Below are positions 1 to 7,690 of a DNA stretch of 33,821 nucleotides, piece after piece. The stretch lies in NCBI GenBank assembly GCA_025360495.1, contig JANYCC010000153.1, positions 1-33,821 of the forward strand. The letters are read 5' to 3'. The DNA is from Verrucomicrobiota bacterium (GTDB taxonomy: Bacteria; Verrucomicrobiota; Verrucomicrobiia; Limisphaerales; UBA9464). The notes under the pieces were generated by a model. That model was not told the DNA's origin, ran no database searches, and was given only the letters and a program-made list of their open reading frames with translations. Position 1 is the first letter of the stretch. Every line of letters begins with the position of its first letter. The translations under genes and the position numbers were made by a program.

Positions 1-603
1 GTCGGGCTCGCGGCGGCCCCGGAGTTGGCGGTGTTCGAGGGAGAGGTGCGGACCCGTGAATTGGAGCGCGCGCTGCGGGACCGGGGTCGCGAGGTCGCCG
101 ATCTGCTCCGTGAAAATGTGACGTTGCGCACCGAACTGGGCGAGCACTGCCCGGGTTCTGATTTCCTGCAGTATGAACGTGTCTGCCGGGGGCTCCGGGA
201 ATGGGTGTCCCGGACGGTTCCCGCCGGTGCCTCGATGCTCGTCGTGAGCAAGGGGGATGGCGCGCTGCTGCGGATGGGCGACCGCGTCACCGGGCATTTC
301 CCCCAGGGTCCCGACGGTGTCTACGCGGGGCATCATCCGGCCGACAGCGAGAGGGCGATCCGGCATCTGGAGGAGCTTTGTGACGGGGGTGCGCGTTACC
401 TGTTGGTGCCGGAAACGATGCTCTGGTGGCTGGATCATTATCAGGGATTCGCCCTGCACCTCTCCCGGCACGCCCGGTTGGTCGCACAGAACCCGGGGGT
501 CGGGATCGTTTATGAATTATATCCCGGGACCCTGCGGCCGAGCGGAACCAGCCGATTGTTTTCCGATCAACGACTCGAATCCCAGATCCAACCATGCACA
601 TGA
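1..603 (+). CDS. C-terminal part of a glycan-cluster protein with the HFP/WW accessory domain (5' truncated)
   Basis: The frame is already open at base 1 and no convincing start is visible, so this is the tail of a longer gene. The TTG at 25 is only the first possible start codon inside the window. The visible part begins with a charged helical stretch (about residues 10-45, probably coiled coil). It continues into a ~100-residue domain with the landmarks VPAGASMLVVSKGD, GHFPQ, YAGHHPADS, AIRHLEEL, YLLVPETMLWWL and VYEL. The same domain occurs in the next two genes, both glycosyltransferases, so the missing N-terminus is plausibly a glycosyltransferase or other glycan enzyme. Domain function is unknown to me. 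The stop overlaps the next gene's start by 10 nt, indicating one operon. Confidence 0.8.
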   Translation, partial: VGLAAAPELAVFEGEVRTRELERALRDRGREVADLLRENVTLRTELGEHCPGSDFLQYERVCRGLREWVSRTVPAGASMLVVSKGDGALLRMGDRVTGHFPQGPDGVYAGHHPADSERAIRHLEELCDGGARYLLVPETMLWWLDHYQGFALHLSRHARLVAQNPGVGIVYELYPGTLRPSGTSRLFSDQRLESQIQPCT

Positions 604-2504
604 ACATCAAGGCCCCGCGCCCGGCGGTTCCGGGACCGGGCCGTCCGCGGGGTCTCCATAAAGGCGCCCGGCTCGGAAAGGCTCCGGCGGCGATCGAGCC
701 CGGTGCGCGACCCTTGGTGGTGGCACCCGCCAAGGCCCGGAAAACCGCCCCCAAATCCCGCTCGACTGCGCTCGTGAGGACGCGGGTCCAGCCGGTGGAC
801 CCACGCCAGCAATCGCGGCGGCAGGCCGACACCATCGACCTGTTGGGCGCCCGTTTGGAACGGGAATTGGAACAACGGGAGGAACTCTGGGCGGCGATCC
901 TCGAACTCCAGGTCTCCCGACTGGGCAACGGTGCCGTGGACCCGGTGGCGGTCGCCAGCGCCCGGCGGATGATGCGTTTCCGCTCCATGATCCGGGAGAT
1001 CGTGCCGGGCGGCGCCACCCTTGCCGTCGCGAGTGACGGGGAGGCGGCATGGGTCGACCTGCCCCGGCGCACCGCCTGGCATTTCCCCCGGGATGCCGCC
1101 GGCAATCACACGGCCGGCCCCCTTTCATGCGGGTTGTCGGCCGTGGCGCATTTGGAATCCTTGCGCGGGGCCGGGGCGGAGTACCTGGTCGTTCCGGGCA
1201 ATGCGGCCGGTTTCCTGGAACGACTCCCGGCTTTCCGACAGCATCTCGACCGCCGGTATCGCCGACTCCGCGATGATGAGGTGGGTCGGGTGTATGAATT
1301 GCGCCCGGCGGTCGAGGCCGCCCTTTTGATGGGGAACGGACGGTTTGCGAGTCTCATCGCCGAGTGTGAGGACCGGTTGGGTCGTGAGCCGTCGATCCTG
1401 GATTGGGGGACGGGATTGGACCTGGCGGCGGCCCATCCCCAACGGAACATTTTTTCCTGCCTGGAAGCCGGAGTCACGCTGCCCTACCTGGACGAAACCG
1501 TGGACATCGTGGTGACGGGTTCCACGGCTTCCAGGGACCTTGCCGAGGCGCGCCGGGTGGCGGGTGTGGCAGTGGCCCGGATGGATCCGGTCCCGGGGGA
1601 AGGCGGCGGATTCAAACTGGGGATTGATTGGAAAGACGTCCGCAAGGGGGCCGCCTATCCGAGTTCATCGATCATCATACCGACTTATAACGGATGGAGG
1701 ATCCTGCGGAATTGTCTCGCGGCATTGCGGGAGACCCTGCCGGCGGAGTTATCGGTCGAGATCGTGGTTGTGGACGACGGATCCAGTGACGGCACCGCGG
1801 ACCGGTTGAAGGAGCTGGCCTGTGAAGAGCCGCGCCTCCGGGTCGTGTTGAGCCCCAAGAACGGGGGCTTCATCGCGGCGTGCAACCGCGGGGCCCGGGC
1901 GGCCACGGGCGAGATGTTGGTCTTCCTGAACAACGACACCCTGCCGTTGCCGGGCTGGCTGGAGCCGCTCCTGCGCGGCTTGCGAGACTGGCCGGGAGCC
2001 GGCGCGGTGGGCGGCAAGCTGATCTACCCGGACGGCCGGTTGCAGGAGGCGGGCGGGGTCATCTTCTCGGACGCCTCCGGTGCGAACTTCGGGCGCAATG
2101 ATCCCTTTCCGGACGCCCCGCTCTATAATTATGTGCGTCCGGTCGATTACTGTTCGGGCGCGCTGCTCGCCACCCCCCGGTCCCTGTTCAAGGCGATGGG
2201 GGGCTTCGACGTCTATTATGCCCCGGCCTATTACGAGGACACCGATTATTGCTTCCGGGTGCGGAAGCGGGGTTTGAAGGTCTATTACCAGCCGGAAAGC
2301 CAGATCGTCCACCTGGAGGGGGCGACCTCGGGGACCGAGCTCACGAGCGGTGTCAAGAGCTGCCAGGTCGTCAACCGCGGCCGATTCGCCCACCGATGGG
2401 CGGCGGCGCTGAAGCGGCAGCCGTCCCCCCCGGACCGCTGGGATTTCGGGGTGCTTCACGGGTTGGCAGTCCGCGGTGCCCGCAACGGACGGGAGGTCGC
2501 ATGA
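594..2504 (+). CDS. GT2-family glycosyltransferase with N-terminal HFP-type domain
   Basis: Predicted to transfer a sugar from a nucleotide donor during surface polysaccharide synthesis, in the cytoplasm. The 636 residues comprise a basic, Ala/Pro-rich N-terminus (1-80), a short coiled coil (80-115), a diverged copy of the HFP domain (about 130-245), a short Rossmann methyltransferase-like segment (about 265-332) and a GT-A glycosyltransferase domain (about 355-590). The GT domain shows SSIIIPTYNG, VVVDDGSSDGT, the metal-binding-type LNNDT near residue 448, and YYEDTDYCFRVRKRG with a following HLEG. In the HFP copy the YAG-HPADS and WW positions have changed, so that domain may be degenerate. 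It overlaps the previous gene by 10 nt and the next by an ATGA overlap. GT2 membership is secure; donor and acceptor cannot be read from sequence. Confidence 0.92.
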   Translation: MHMNIKAPRPAVPGPGRPRGLHKGARLGKAPAAIEPGARPLVVAPAKARKTAPKSRSTALVRTRVQPVDPRQQSRRQADTIDLLGARLERELEQREELWAAILELQVSRLGNGAVDPVAVASARRMMRFRSMIREIVPGGATLAVASDGEAAWVDLPRRTAWHFPRDAAGNHTAGPLSCGLSAVAHLESLRGAGAEYLVVPGNAAGFLERLPAFRQHLDRRYRRLRDDEVGRVYELRPAVEAALLMGNGRFASLIAECEDRLGREPSILDWGTGLDLAAAHPQRNIFSCLEAGVTLPYLDETVDIVVTGSTASRDLAEARRVAGVAVARMDPVPGEGGGFKLGIDWKDVRKGAAYPSSSIIIPTYNGWRILRNCLAALRETLPAELSVEIVVVDDGSSDGTADRLKELACEEPRLRVVLSPKNGGFIAACNRGARAATGEMLVFLNNDTLPLPGWLEPLLRGLRDWPGAGAVGGKLIYPDGRLQEAGGVIFSDASGANFGRNDPFPDAPLYNYVRPVDYCSGALLATPRSLFKAMGGFDVYYAPAYYEDTDYCFRVRKRGLKVYYQPESQIVHLEGATSGTELTSGVKSCQVVNRGRFAHRWAAALKRQPSPPDRWDFGVLHGLAVRGARNGREVA

Positions 2505-4039
2505 GGACCCGCCGAGCCTTGGTGATGGCGCCGGTCCTGCCCGAGTTCGACCGTGAAAGCGGGTCGCGGCGGATTTTTGATCTCCTGATGTTCCTGTGCG
2601 AGGCGGGTTGGTCGGTGACCTTTGTCGCCCAGCGGGGCGCCGGGGGGGAGCGTTATGTCCGCATCCTCCAGCAGGCGGGGATCGCCACCTATGTCGGGTT
2701 CGACCAACTGACCGACCAGATGATGAGCATGGGTCACTTCGACCTGGCACTCTTCGAATTCTGGAACATCGCGGAACAGCATCTGGCGTTCATCCGCCGC
2801 GCGTCCCCCGAGACCCATGTGGTCGTCGACAGCATCGATCTCCATTTCGTCCGGCATGCCCGCCGGGTTTTCCTCCCGGCCCAACCGGGCGGCCGGGCGG
2901 GGCTCCTCGACAACAGCTATGGCTCCGAGATGGTCCGTGAGCTCAACATTTATGCGGCGGCCGATGGCGTGCTGGCCGTCTCCGAGAAGGAGGCGGACAT
3001 GGTCAACGATCTTCTCGGCGATCCGCAGGCCGCACGCTGTGTCCCCGATTGCGAGGAGTTCGAGGCCTCGACGCGCCCGTTCTCCGAGCGCAAGGGAATC
3101 CTGTTTCTCGGCAGCTTCCGCCACACCCCCAACGTCGATGCGATCGACCACTTCTGCCGTCAGGTCATCCCCTGTCTCGATCCCAAGGTCCTGGCCGCGG
3201 ACCCGCTCCAGATCGTCGGGACGGGGCTCGACGACAACATCCGGAGGATCGCGCGGGGCATCCCCAATGTGATCCCGATCGGGTGGGTGCCGTCCGTGCT
3301 GCCTTATATCGAGCGCGCCCGGATCATGGTGGTCCCGCTCCTGTACGGTGCGGGCACCAAACGGAAGCTCGTGCAATCCCTGATGATCGGGACCCCGACC
3401 GTCTCGACCGGTGTGGGGATCGAAGGCCTGGGCCTGACCCATAGGAAGCAGGTGTTGGTGGGGGATAATCCGCGGGACTTTGCGCGGCATGTGGAAAACC
3501 TCTGCCGGGACCCGGCCCTTTGGGGGCGACTCGCGACCAACGGCCGCGCGCATGTGCTGCCGGTGCATGGCCGCGAGGTCGCTCGGAAACGCTTTCTGAC
3601 GGCCCTCGACGCCGTCCTGGAGCGGAAGCCCAAGAAATCCCACCTCACCGTCCCCGACCAGGATCACCGCTACCGCATCAGCCTGCATTACCAGCGGCTG
3701 GCCCAACGGGTCCGCGAGGCGATCGCGTCGCATGTGCCCGAGGGTGCGACCGTCCTGGTCGCCAGCCGGGGCGACCCGGCGTTTCTCCAGGTGGCGGGGC
3801 GGGACGGACGCCACTTCCCGCAGGACGAGGGCGGGGGTTATGCCGGGTATCATCCGGCGGACAGTGCGGCGGCGATCTCCCACCTCGAGCAGTTGCGGGC
3901 GCGTGGCGGGAATTACTTCGTCCTCCCCGGGACGGCCTTTTGGTGGCGGAGTTTCTATGGCGAATTCCAGCGTCATCTGGAGGCCACCTCGGACCGGGTC
4001 ATCGAGGGCGAGGACGCGATCATCTATCAGCTGAACTGA
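2501..4039 (+). CDS. GT4-like (GT-B) glycosyltransferase with C-terminal HFP/WW domain
   Basis: A 512-residue protein. The start at ATG 2501 was chosen because it overlaps the upstream stop as ATGA and is followed at once by a Rossmann-type strand (RALVMAPVLPEFDRESGSRR). The frame is open further upstream, but that part lies inside the GT2 gene. The C-terminal GT-B half shows GILFLGSFRHTPNVDA (from residue 199), QIVGTGL, VIPIGWVPSV and VVPLLYGAGTKRKLVQSLMIGTP, typical of family 4 retaining glycosyltransferases. Residues 412-511 are a well-preserved HFP domain (VPEGATVLVASRGD, RHFPQDEGGGYAGYHPADS, AFWWRSFYGEF, IIYQLN). Order and coupling suggest the three genes act on one glycan. The role of the accessory domain is not known to me. 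Confidence 0.9.
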   Translation: MRTRRALVMAPVLPEFDRESGSRRIFDLLMFLCEAGWSVTFVAQRGAGGERYVRILQQAGIATYVGFDQLTDQMMSMGHFDLALFEFWNIAEQHLAFIRRASPETHVVVDSIDLHFVRHARRVFLPAQPGGRAGLLDNSYGSEMVRELNIYAAADGVLAVSEKEADMVNDLLGDPQAARCVPDCEEFEASTRPFSERKGILFLGSFRHTPNVDAIDHFCRQVIPCLDPKVLAADPLQIVGTGLDDNIRRIARGIPNVIPIGWVPSVLPYIERARIMVVPLLYGAGTKRKLVQSLMIGTPTVSTGVGIEGLGLTHRKQVLVGDNPRDFARHVENLCRDPALWGRLATNGRAHVLPVHGREVARKRFLTALDAVLERKPKKSHLTVPDQDHRYRISLHYQRLAQRVREAIASHVPEGATVLVASRGDPAFLQVAGRDGRHFPQDEGGGYAGYHPADSAAAISHLEQLRARGGNYFVLPGTAFWWRSFYGEFQRHLEATSDRVIEGEDAIIYQLN

Positions 4040-4067
4040 CCCCATCGACCTCGGCGACCTTAGACCC

Positions 4068-7000
4068 ATGAATACCCGGAATCACCCCCTGGCCCGGCTG
4101 TTGCGTGCCCTGCTCCTCAATGCGCCCCTCCTGTGGGCATGGGCGCTCCATGCCACCACGCTTCCACCCGGGTTTGCCGAGACGCGGCTGCCTTATGCCA
4201 TGTCCTTCCCGGCCACCATGGCGGTCGCACCCGACGGCCGCGTGTTTGTCGGGGAGCGTTCGGGCCGGTTGCTCGTGTTCAGGAACGACCAGTTGCTGCC
4301 CACGCCTTTCATGACGCTGACCGTCGACAGCGCGGGCGAACGCGGGTTGGTGGGGATCACGTTCGACCCCGATTTCGCCGTCAACCAACACCTTTACGTC
4401 TATTACACCGCGCCCACCCCGACCCTCCACAACCGCGTGAGCCGTTTCACCGCCAATGGGGACGGGGTGGTGCCCGGGAGCGAGGTCGTGCTCATGGATC
4501 TGGACGACCTGGTGGCGGACCAGCACAACTCCGGCTCGCTGAGGTTCGGGGCGGATGGGATGCTTTATATAGCGAGCGGGGACAATTATTATTCGCCCAA
4601 CGCCCAGAGCCTCCAGAACGTCAAGGGCAAGATCCTGCGCATCCGGCCGGACGGGACGATTCCGACTGACAATCCGTTCTATCAGTCGACCACGGGAAAC
4701 AACCGGGCCATCTGGGCGCTCGGCCTGCGGAACCCGTACACCTTCGACATCCAGCCGGGGACGGGCCGGATCTTCATCAACGACGTCGGCCTGTCCACTT
4801 GGGAGGAGATCAATGAGGGGGTCGCCGGCTCCAACTATGGATGGCCCGAGACCGAGGGCCCCACGGTTGACCCGCGGTTCCGCGCGCCGATCTTGGCCTA
4901 CGGCCACGGCCAGGGCGATTCGTCGGGCTGCGCCATCACCGGCGGCGGATTCTATAACCCGCCGAATCCCCAGTTCCCGGCGGGTTACCTCGGCAAGTAC
5001 TTCTTCATCGACTTCTGCAACGGCTGGATCCGGACCTTGGATCCGGCCGACAACACCGTGGGCGCGTTCGCCACCGGGATCCCGGTTTGGAACACCATCC
5101 AGATCGCCTTCAGTCCGGATGGCGCCCTTTATTATCTCACTTCGGCCGACCCCGCGGGAATCGGGGCGATGTTCAAGATCCGATACTCCGGAAGTCTTGC
5201 CCCCCAGATCGGCACGCAACCGTTGGGATCGACGGTCACCGTGGGTCATGCCGCGACCTTCGCACTGACCGCCTATGGGAGCCCGACGCTGCTTTATCAA
5301 TGGTCGGTGAACGGACAGGCCATCGCGGGTGCCACCGCGGCAACCTATGTCACCCCGCCCACCACGCCCGCCGACAATGGCGCGCAATATCAATGTGTGG
5401 TCACGAATCCGAACGGAACCGCGACCAGTGCCGTGGCCATCCTGACGGTGACCACCAACAACGCCCCGGTGCCGGTGATCACCCTGCCCATTGCCGGGAC
5501 ACTCTATTCGGCAACGGATGTGATCACATTCGCCGGGGGGGCGGTGGACCTGGAGGACGGGGTTCTTGCGCCTGCCGCCCTCACCTGGGAGGCGGTTTTC
5601 CACCACGACAGCCACACCCATCCCTTCATCGATCCGTTCAGCGGGACCTCCGGCGGCACCTTCACGATCCCCGACACGGGCGAGGTCTCGACCGACGTGT
5701 ACTATCAATTGACACTGACCGCGACCGACTCACAGGGGATGAGCACCAGCACGTCGGTGGACCTCCACCCACGGCTCTCGCAGATCAGCCTGGCGACCGT
5801 TCCCAATGGGCTGAAAGTGGCCTTGGACGGTGTTCCGCTGACGTCGCCGGCGTCGTCCCTCAGCGTGGTGAACCTCCTGCGCATCATCGGCGGCGTCACC
5901 CCCCAGACCAATAACAATGTCGTCTATGATTTCTTGGGATGGTCCGACGGCGGCGCGGCGACCCATCAGATCCCAACTCCTGAAGTCCCGACCACTTATA
6001 CGGCGACCTACCAGGTCCGGATGGTCGGCACCATCAGCGCCCTTCCGAACCCGATGACCGTCACCGATGGCACCGGGCTCGGGATCGCCACGCTGACTTG
6101 GAACTCGTCCGGGACCAGCGCGGTCGAGGTTCACGTCAATTCACCCAGCGGACCGATGTTTTCGTTATCGTCGGCCGGGGCCTGGACGGCGACGACCGGG
6201 AAATGGGTGTCCAATGGAACCACTTTCTATCTCCAGAATGTTTCCGGCGGGCGGCCCCTCACATCGGCCAACACCCTGGCGACGACCACGGTCATGGTCC
6301 GCACCGGATCCATCAGTGCGAATCCGAATCCGGTCACGGTGACCGATGGCAGCGGACTCGGCGTGACCCAGCTCACCTGGAACTCGGCGGGCACCTCGAG
6401 TGTTGAGATCCATGTCGGTTCCCCCTCCGGGCCGATGTTCTCGCGCTCGACCTCCGGGGCCTGGACGGCGACCACAGGGAAATGGGTCGGCAATGGGACG
6501 ATCTTTTATCTCCAGGATGTCTCCGGTGGGCTTCCACTGACATCGGACAACACGCTGGCAACTGTCCAGATGACGACCATAAACCGGTCCGGGGTGATCA
6601 GTGCCAATCCCAACCCGGTCATCGTCACAGATGGCTCCGGCCTGGGGGTCACAGCCCTTACTTGGAACAGCGCGGGAACGAAGACCGTCGAGGTGCACAT
6701 CGGTTCCCCTTCGGGTCCGATGTTTTCCCGTTCGGCATCGGGTGCCTGGACCGCGACCACCGGGAAATGGGTCGGCAATGGGATGATCTTCTATCTTCAG
6801 GATGTGTCGAATGGCCTGCCGTTGACGGCGGCCAACACGCTCGCAACCGTCCAGGTGGGGATCGTCACCCGGTCGGGTTCCATCAGTGCGAGTCCCAATC
6901 CGATCACGGTCACGGACGGGAGTGGTTTGGGTGTGACCACGCTGACTTGGAACAGCAGCGGGACCAGGAACGTCGAGATTCACCTGGGTTCGCCGACTGG

Positions 7001-7154
7001 GTCCCTGTTCTCCCGTTCCGGCGCGGGCGCGTGGACCGCCACGACCGGGAAATGGGTCTCCGACGGACTCACGTTCTATCTGCAGGACATCTCGAACGGT
7101 CTCCCGCTCACCTCCGCCAACACGTTGTCAACGGTGCGGGTGACCGTCCATTGA
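4068..7154 (+). CDS. Secreted PQQ-dependent sugar dehydrogenase-like protein with Ig-like domain and four tandem C-terminal modules
   Basis: A 1028-residue exported protein. The N-terminus (MNTRNHPLARLLRALLLNAPLLW up to about residue 27) is a signal peptide. Residues 35-370 form a soluble glucose/sorbosone dehydrogenase-type six-bladed propeller: FVGERSGRLLVF, GERGLVGITFDPDF, QHNSGSLRFGADGMLYIASGD, LGLRNPYTFDI and GSNYGWPETEG. His153 in QHNSG is where the family has its catalytic base. An Ig-like domain follows (about 375-466: YQWSVNGQAI, YQCVVTN), then a PKD-like region (470-650), then four near-identical modules (654-1028). Members oxidise sugars with PQQ in the periplasm or outside the cell; the substrate here is unknown. 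The same module recurs in the next gene. Start at ATG 4068, 28 nt after the glycosyltransferase. Confidence 0.88.
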   Translation: MNTRNHPLARLLRALLLNAPLLWAWALHATTLPPGFAETRLPYAMSFPATMAVAPDGRVFVGERSGRLLVFRNDQLLPTPFMTLTVDSAGERGLVGITFDPDFAVNQHLYVYYTAPTPTLHNRVSRFTANGDGVVPGSEVVLMDLDDLVADQHNSGSLRFGADGMLYIASGDNYYSPNAQSLQNVKGKILRIRPDGTIPTDNPFYQSTTGNNRAIWALGLRNPYTFDIQPGTGRIFINDVGLSTWEEINEGVAGSNYGWPETEGPTVDPRFRAPILAYGHGQGDSSGCAITGGGFYNPPNPQFPAGYLGKYFFIDFCNGWIRTLDPADNTVGAFATGIPVWNTIQIAFSPDGALYYLTSADPAGIGAMFKIRYSGSLAPQIGTQPLGSTVTVGHAATFALTAYGSPTLLYQWSVNGQAIAGATAATYVTPPTTPADNGAQYQCVVTNPNGTATSAVAILTVTTNNAPVPVITLPIAGTLYSATDVITFAGGAVDLEDGVLAPAALTWEAVFHHDSHTHPFIDPFSGTSGGTFTIPDTGEVSTDVYYQLTLTATDSQGMSTSTSVDLHPRLSQISLATVPNGLKVALDGVPLTSPASSLSVVNLLRIIGGVTPQTNNNVVYDFLGWSDGGAATHQIPTPEVPTTYTATYQVRMVGTISALPNPMTVTDGTGLGIATLTWNSSGTSAVEVHVNSPSGPMFSLSSAGAWTATTGKWVSNGTTFYLQNVSGGRPLTSANTLATTTVMVRTGSISANPNPVTVTDGSGLGVTQLTWNSAGTSSVEIHVGSPSGPMFSRSTSGAWTATTGKWVGNGTIFYLQDVSGGLPLTSDNTLATVQMTTINRSGVISANPNPVIVTDGSGLGVTALTWNSAGTKTVEVHIGSPSGPMFSRSASGAWTATTGKWVGNGMIFYLQDVSNGLPLTAANTLATVQVGIVTRSGSISASPNPITVTDGSGLGVTTLTWNSSGTRNVEIHLGSPTGSLFSRSGAGAWTATTGKWVSDGLTFYLQDISNGLPLTSANTLSTVRVTVH
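6027..7151 (+). repeat. Four tandem ~94-residue modules in the dehydrogenase C-terminus
   Basis: Units start at 6027, 6306, 6591 and 6876, with periods of 279, 285 and 285 bp. Each begins G-x-I-S-A-x-P-N-P and contains TVTDGSGLG, LTWNS-G, PSGPMFS, GAWTATTGKWV, FYLQ(D/N) and LT-NTL-T. Units 2-4 are the closest to one another. The look is of Ig/fibronectin-like beta-sandwiches used as spacers or ligand-binding domains. Confidence 0.92.
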
Positions 7155-7248
7155 GGCCGTGGAACCGGCTGCCGGAATGAAATGAAATGGAATGGTAATG
7201 GATGTCGCGGGTTCGCATCGGAGTCCGCGACCGATGAGAAAGAGAGCC

Positions 7249-7683
7249 ATGGAAAAGACCAATGATATGTTGCGACCCGGGAAGCTTGCCCGGGTGGGAA
7301 GGATCGCATCCACCGGTTGCCGGAATGTGCTCCTGGGTGCGATCACCCTGTTGATGGCAACGGCGTGCCGGCCGCCGAAGGAGTCGGGCAGTCCGGATCC
7401 GGCGGCGGCGAAAGGGCCGACGATCTCCGCGAGCCCCAACCCGGTCCCGGCGGGCGACGGCGATGGGACAACGACCCTCCAATGGGATGCGGGCGACGGC
7501 CAGGTGGGGGAGGTTTATGTGGCGGTCGACGGCGGCGAGGAGAAGATCTTTGCGAAACGCACCGGCGGGACCGAGACGGCCAATTGGATCCGTGCCGGGC
7601 TGACCTATGAGTTCCGACTTTATGCCGCGCCGGACCGGGCCAGGCTGCTGGGATCGGTGAAGGTCACCCGGGCCAAGCCCTGA
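7249..7683 (+). CDS. Small lipoprotein carrying a single copy of the dehydrogenase C-terminal module
   Basis: A 144-residue protein if it starts at ATG 7249, chosen because a purine-rich GAGAAAGAGAG lies just upstream. In-frame ATGs at 7192, 7234 and 7267 are alternatives. The N-terminus has a basic stretch, a hydrophobic segment and the lipobox LMATAC, so it is probably a lipid-anchored envelope protein. After a short linker (about residues 45-60) comes GPTISASPNPVPAGDGDGTT, then TLQWDAGDGQVGEVYV and WIRAGLTYEFRLY. These match the SISASPNPITVTDGSGLGVT, LTWNS and WVSDGLTFYLQ of the four dehydrogenase repeats, which end only about 95 nt upstream. A related role, such as holding the dehydrogenase or a shared ligand at the surface, is inference. 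Confidence 0.75.
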   Translation: MEKTNDMLRPGKLARVGRIASTGCRNVLLGAITLLMATACRPPKESGSPDPAAAKGPTISASPNPVPAGDGDGTTTLQWDAGDGQVGEVYVAVDGGEEKIFAKRTGGTETANWIRAGLTYEFRLYAAPDRARLLGSVKVTRAKP

Positions 7684-7690
7684 TTGCGGT

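Noticed and set aside
2456-4069. A 537-codon minus-strand open frame opposite the GT4-like gene
   Set aside because: No recognisable domain, while the opposite frame has clear glycosyltransferase motifs and coupled overlaps.
4020-5708. A 562-codon minus-strand open frame opposite the dehydrogenase
   Set aside because: Composition is typical of a GC shadow (Arg, Gly, Asp, Val) and the plus frame is a clear dehydrogenase.
6027-7151. Tandem repeats considered as a possible CRISPR or satellite
   Set aside because: Units are about 280 bp, coding and in frame, with no spacer structure.
7174-7202. AATGAAATGAAATGGAATGG low-complexity tract before the lipoprotein gene
   Set aside because: A short degenerate pentamer repeat; may matter for start-codon choice but shows no further structure.
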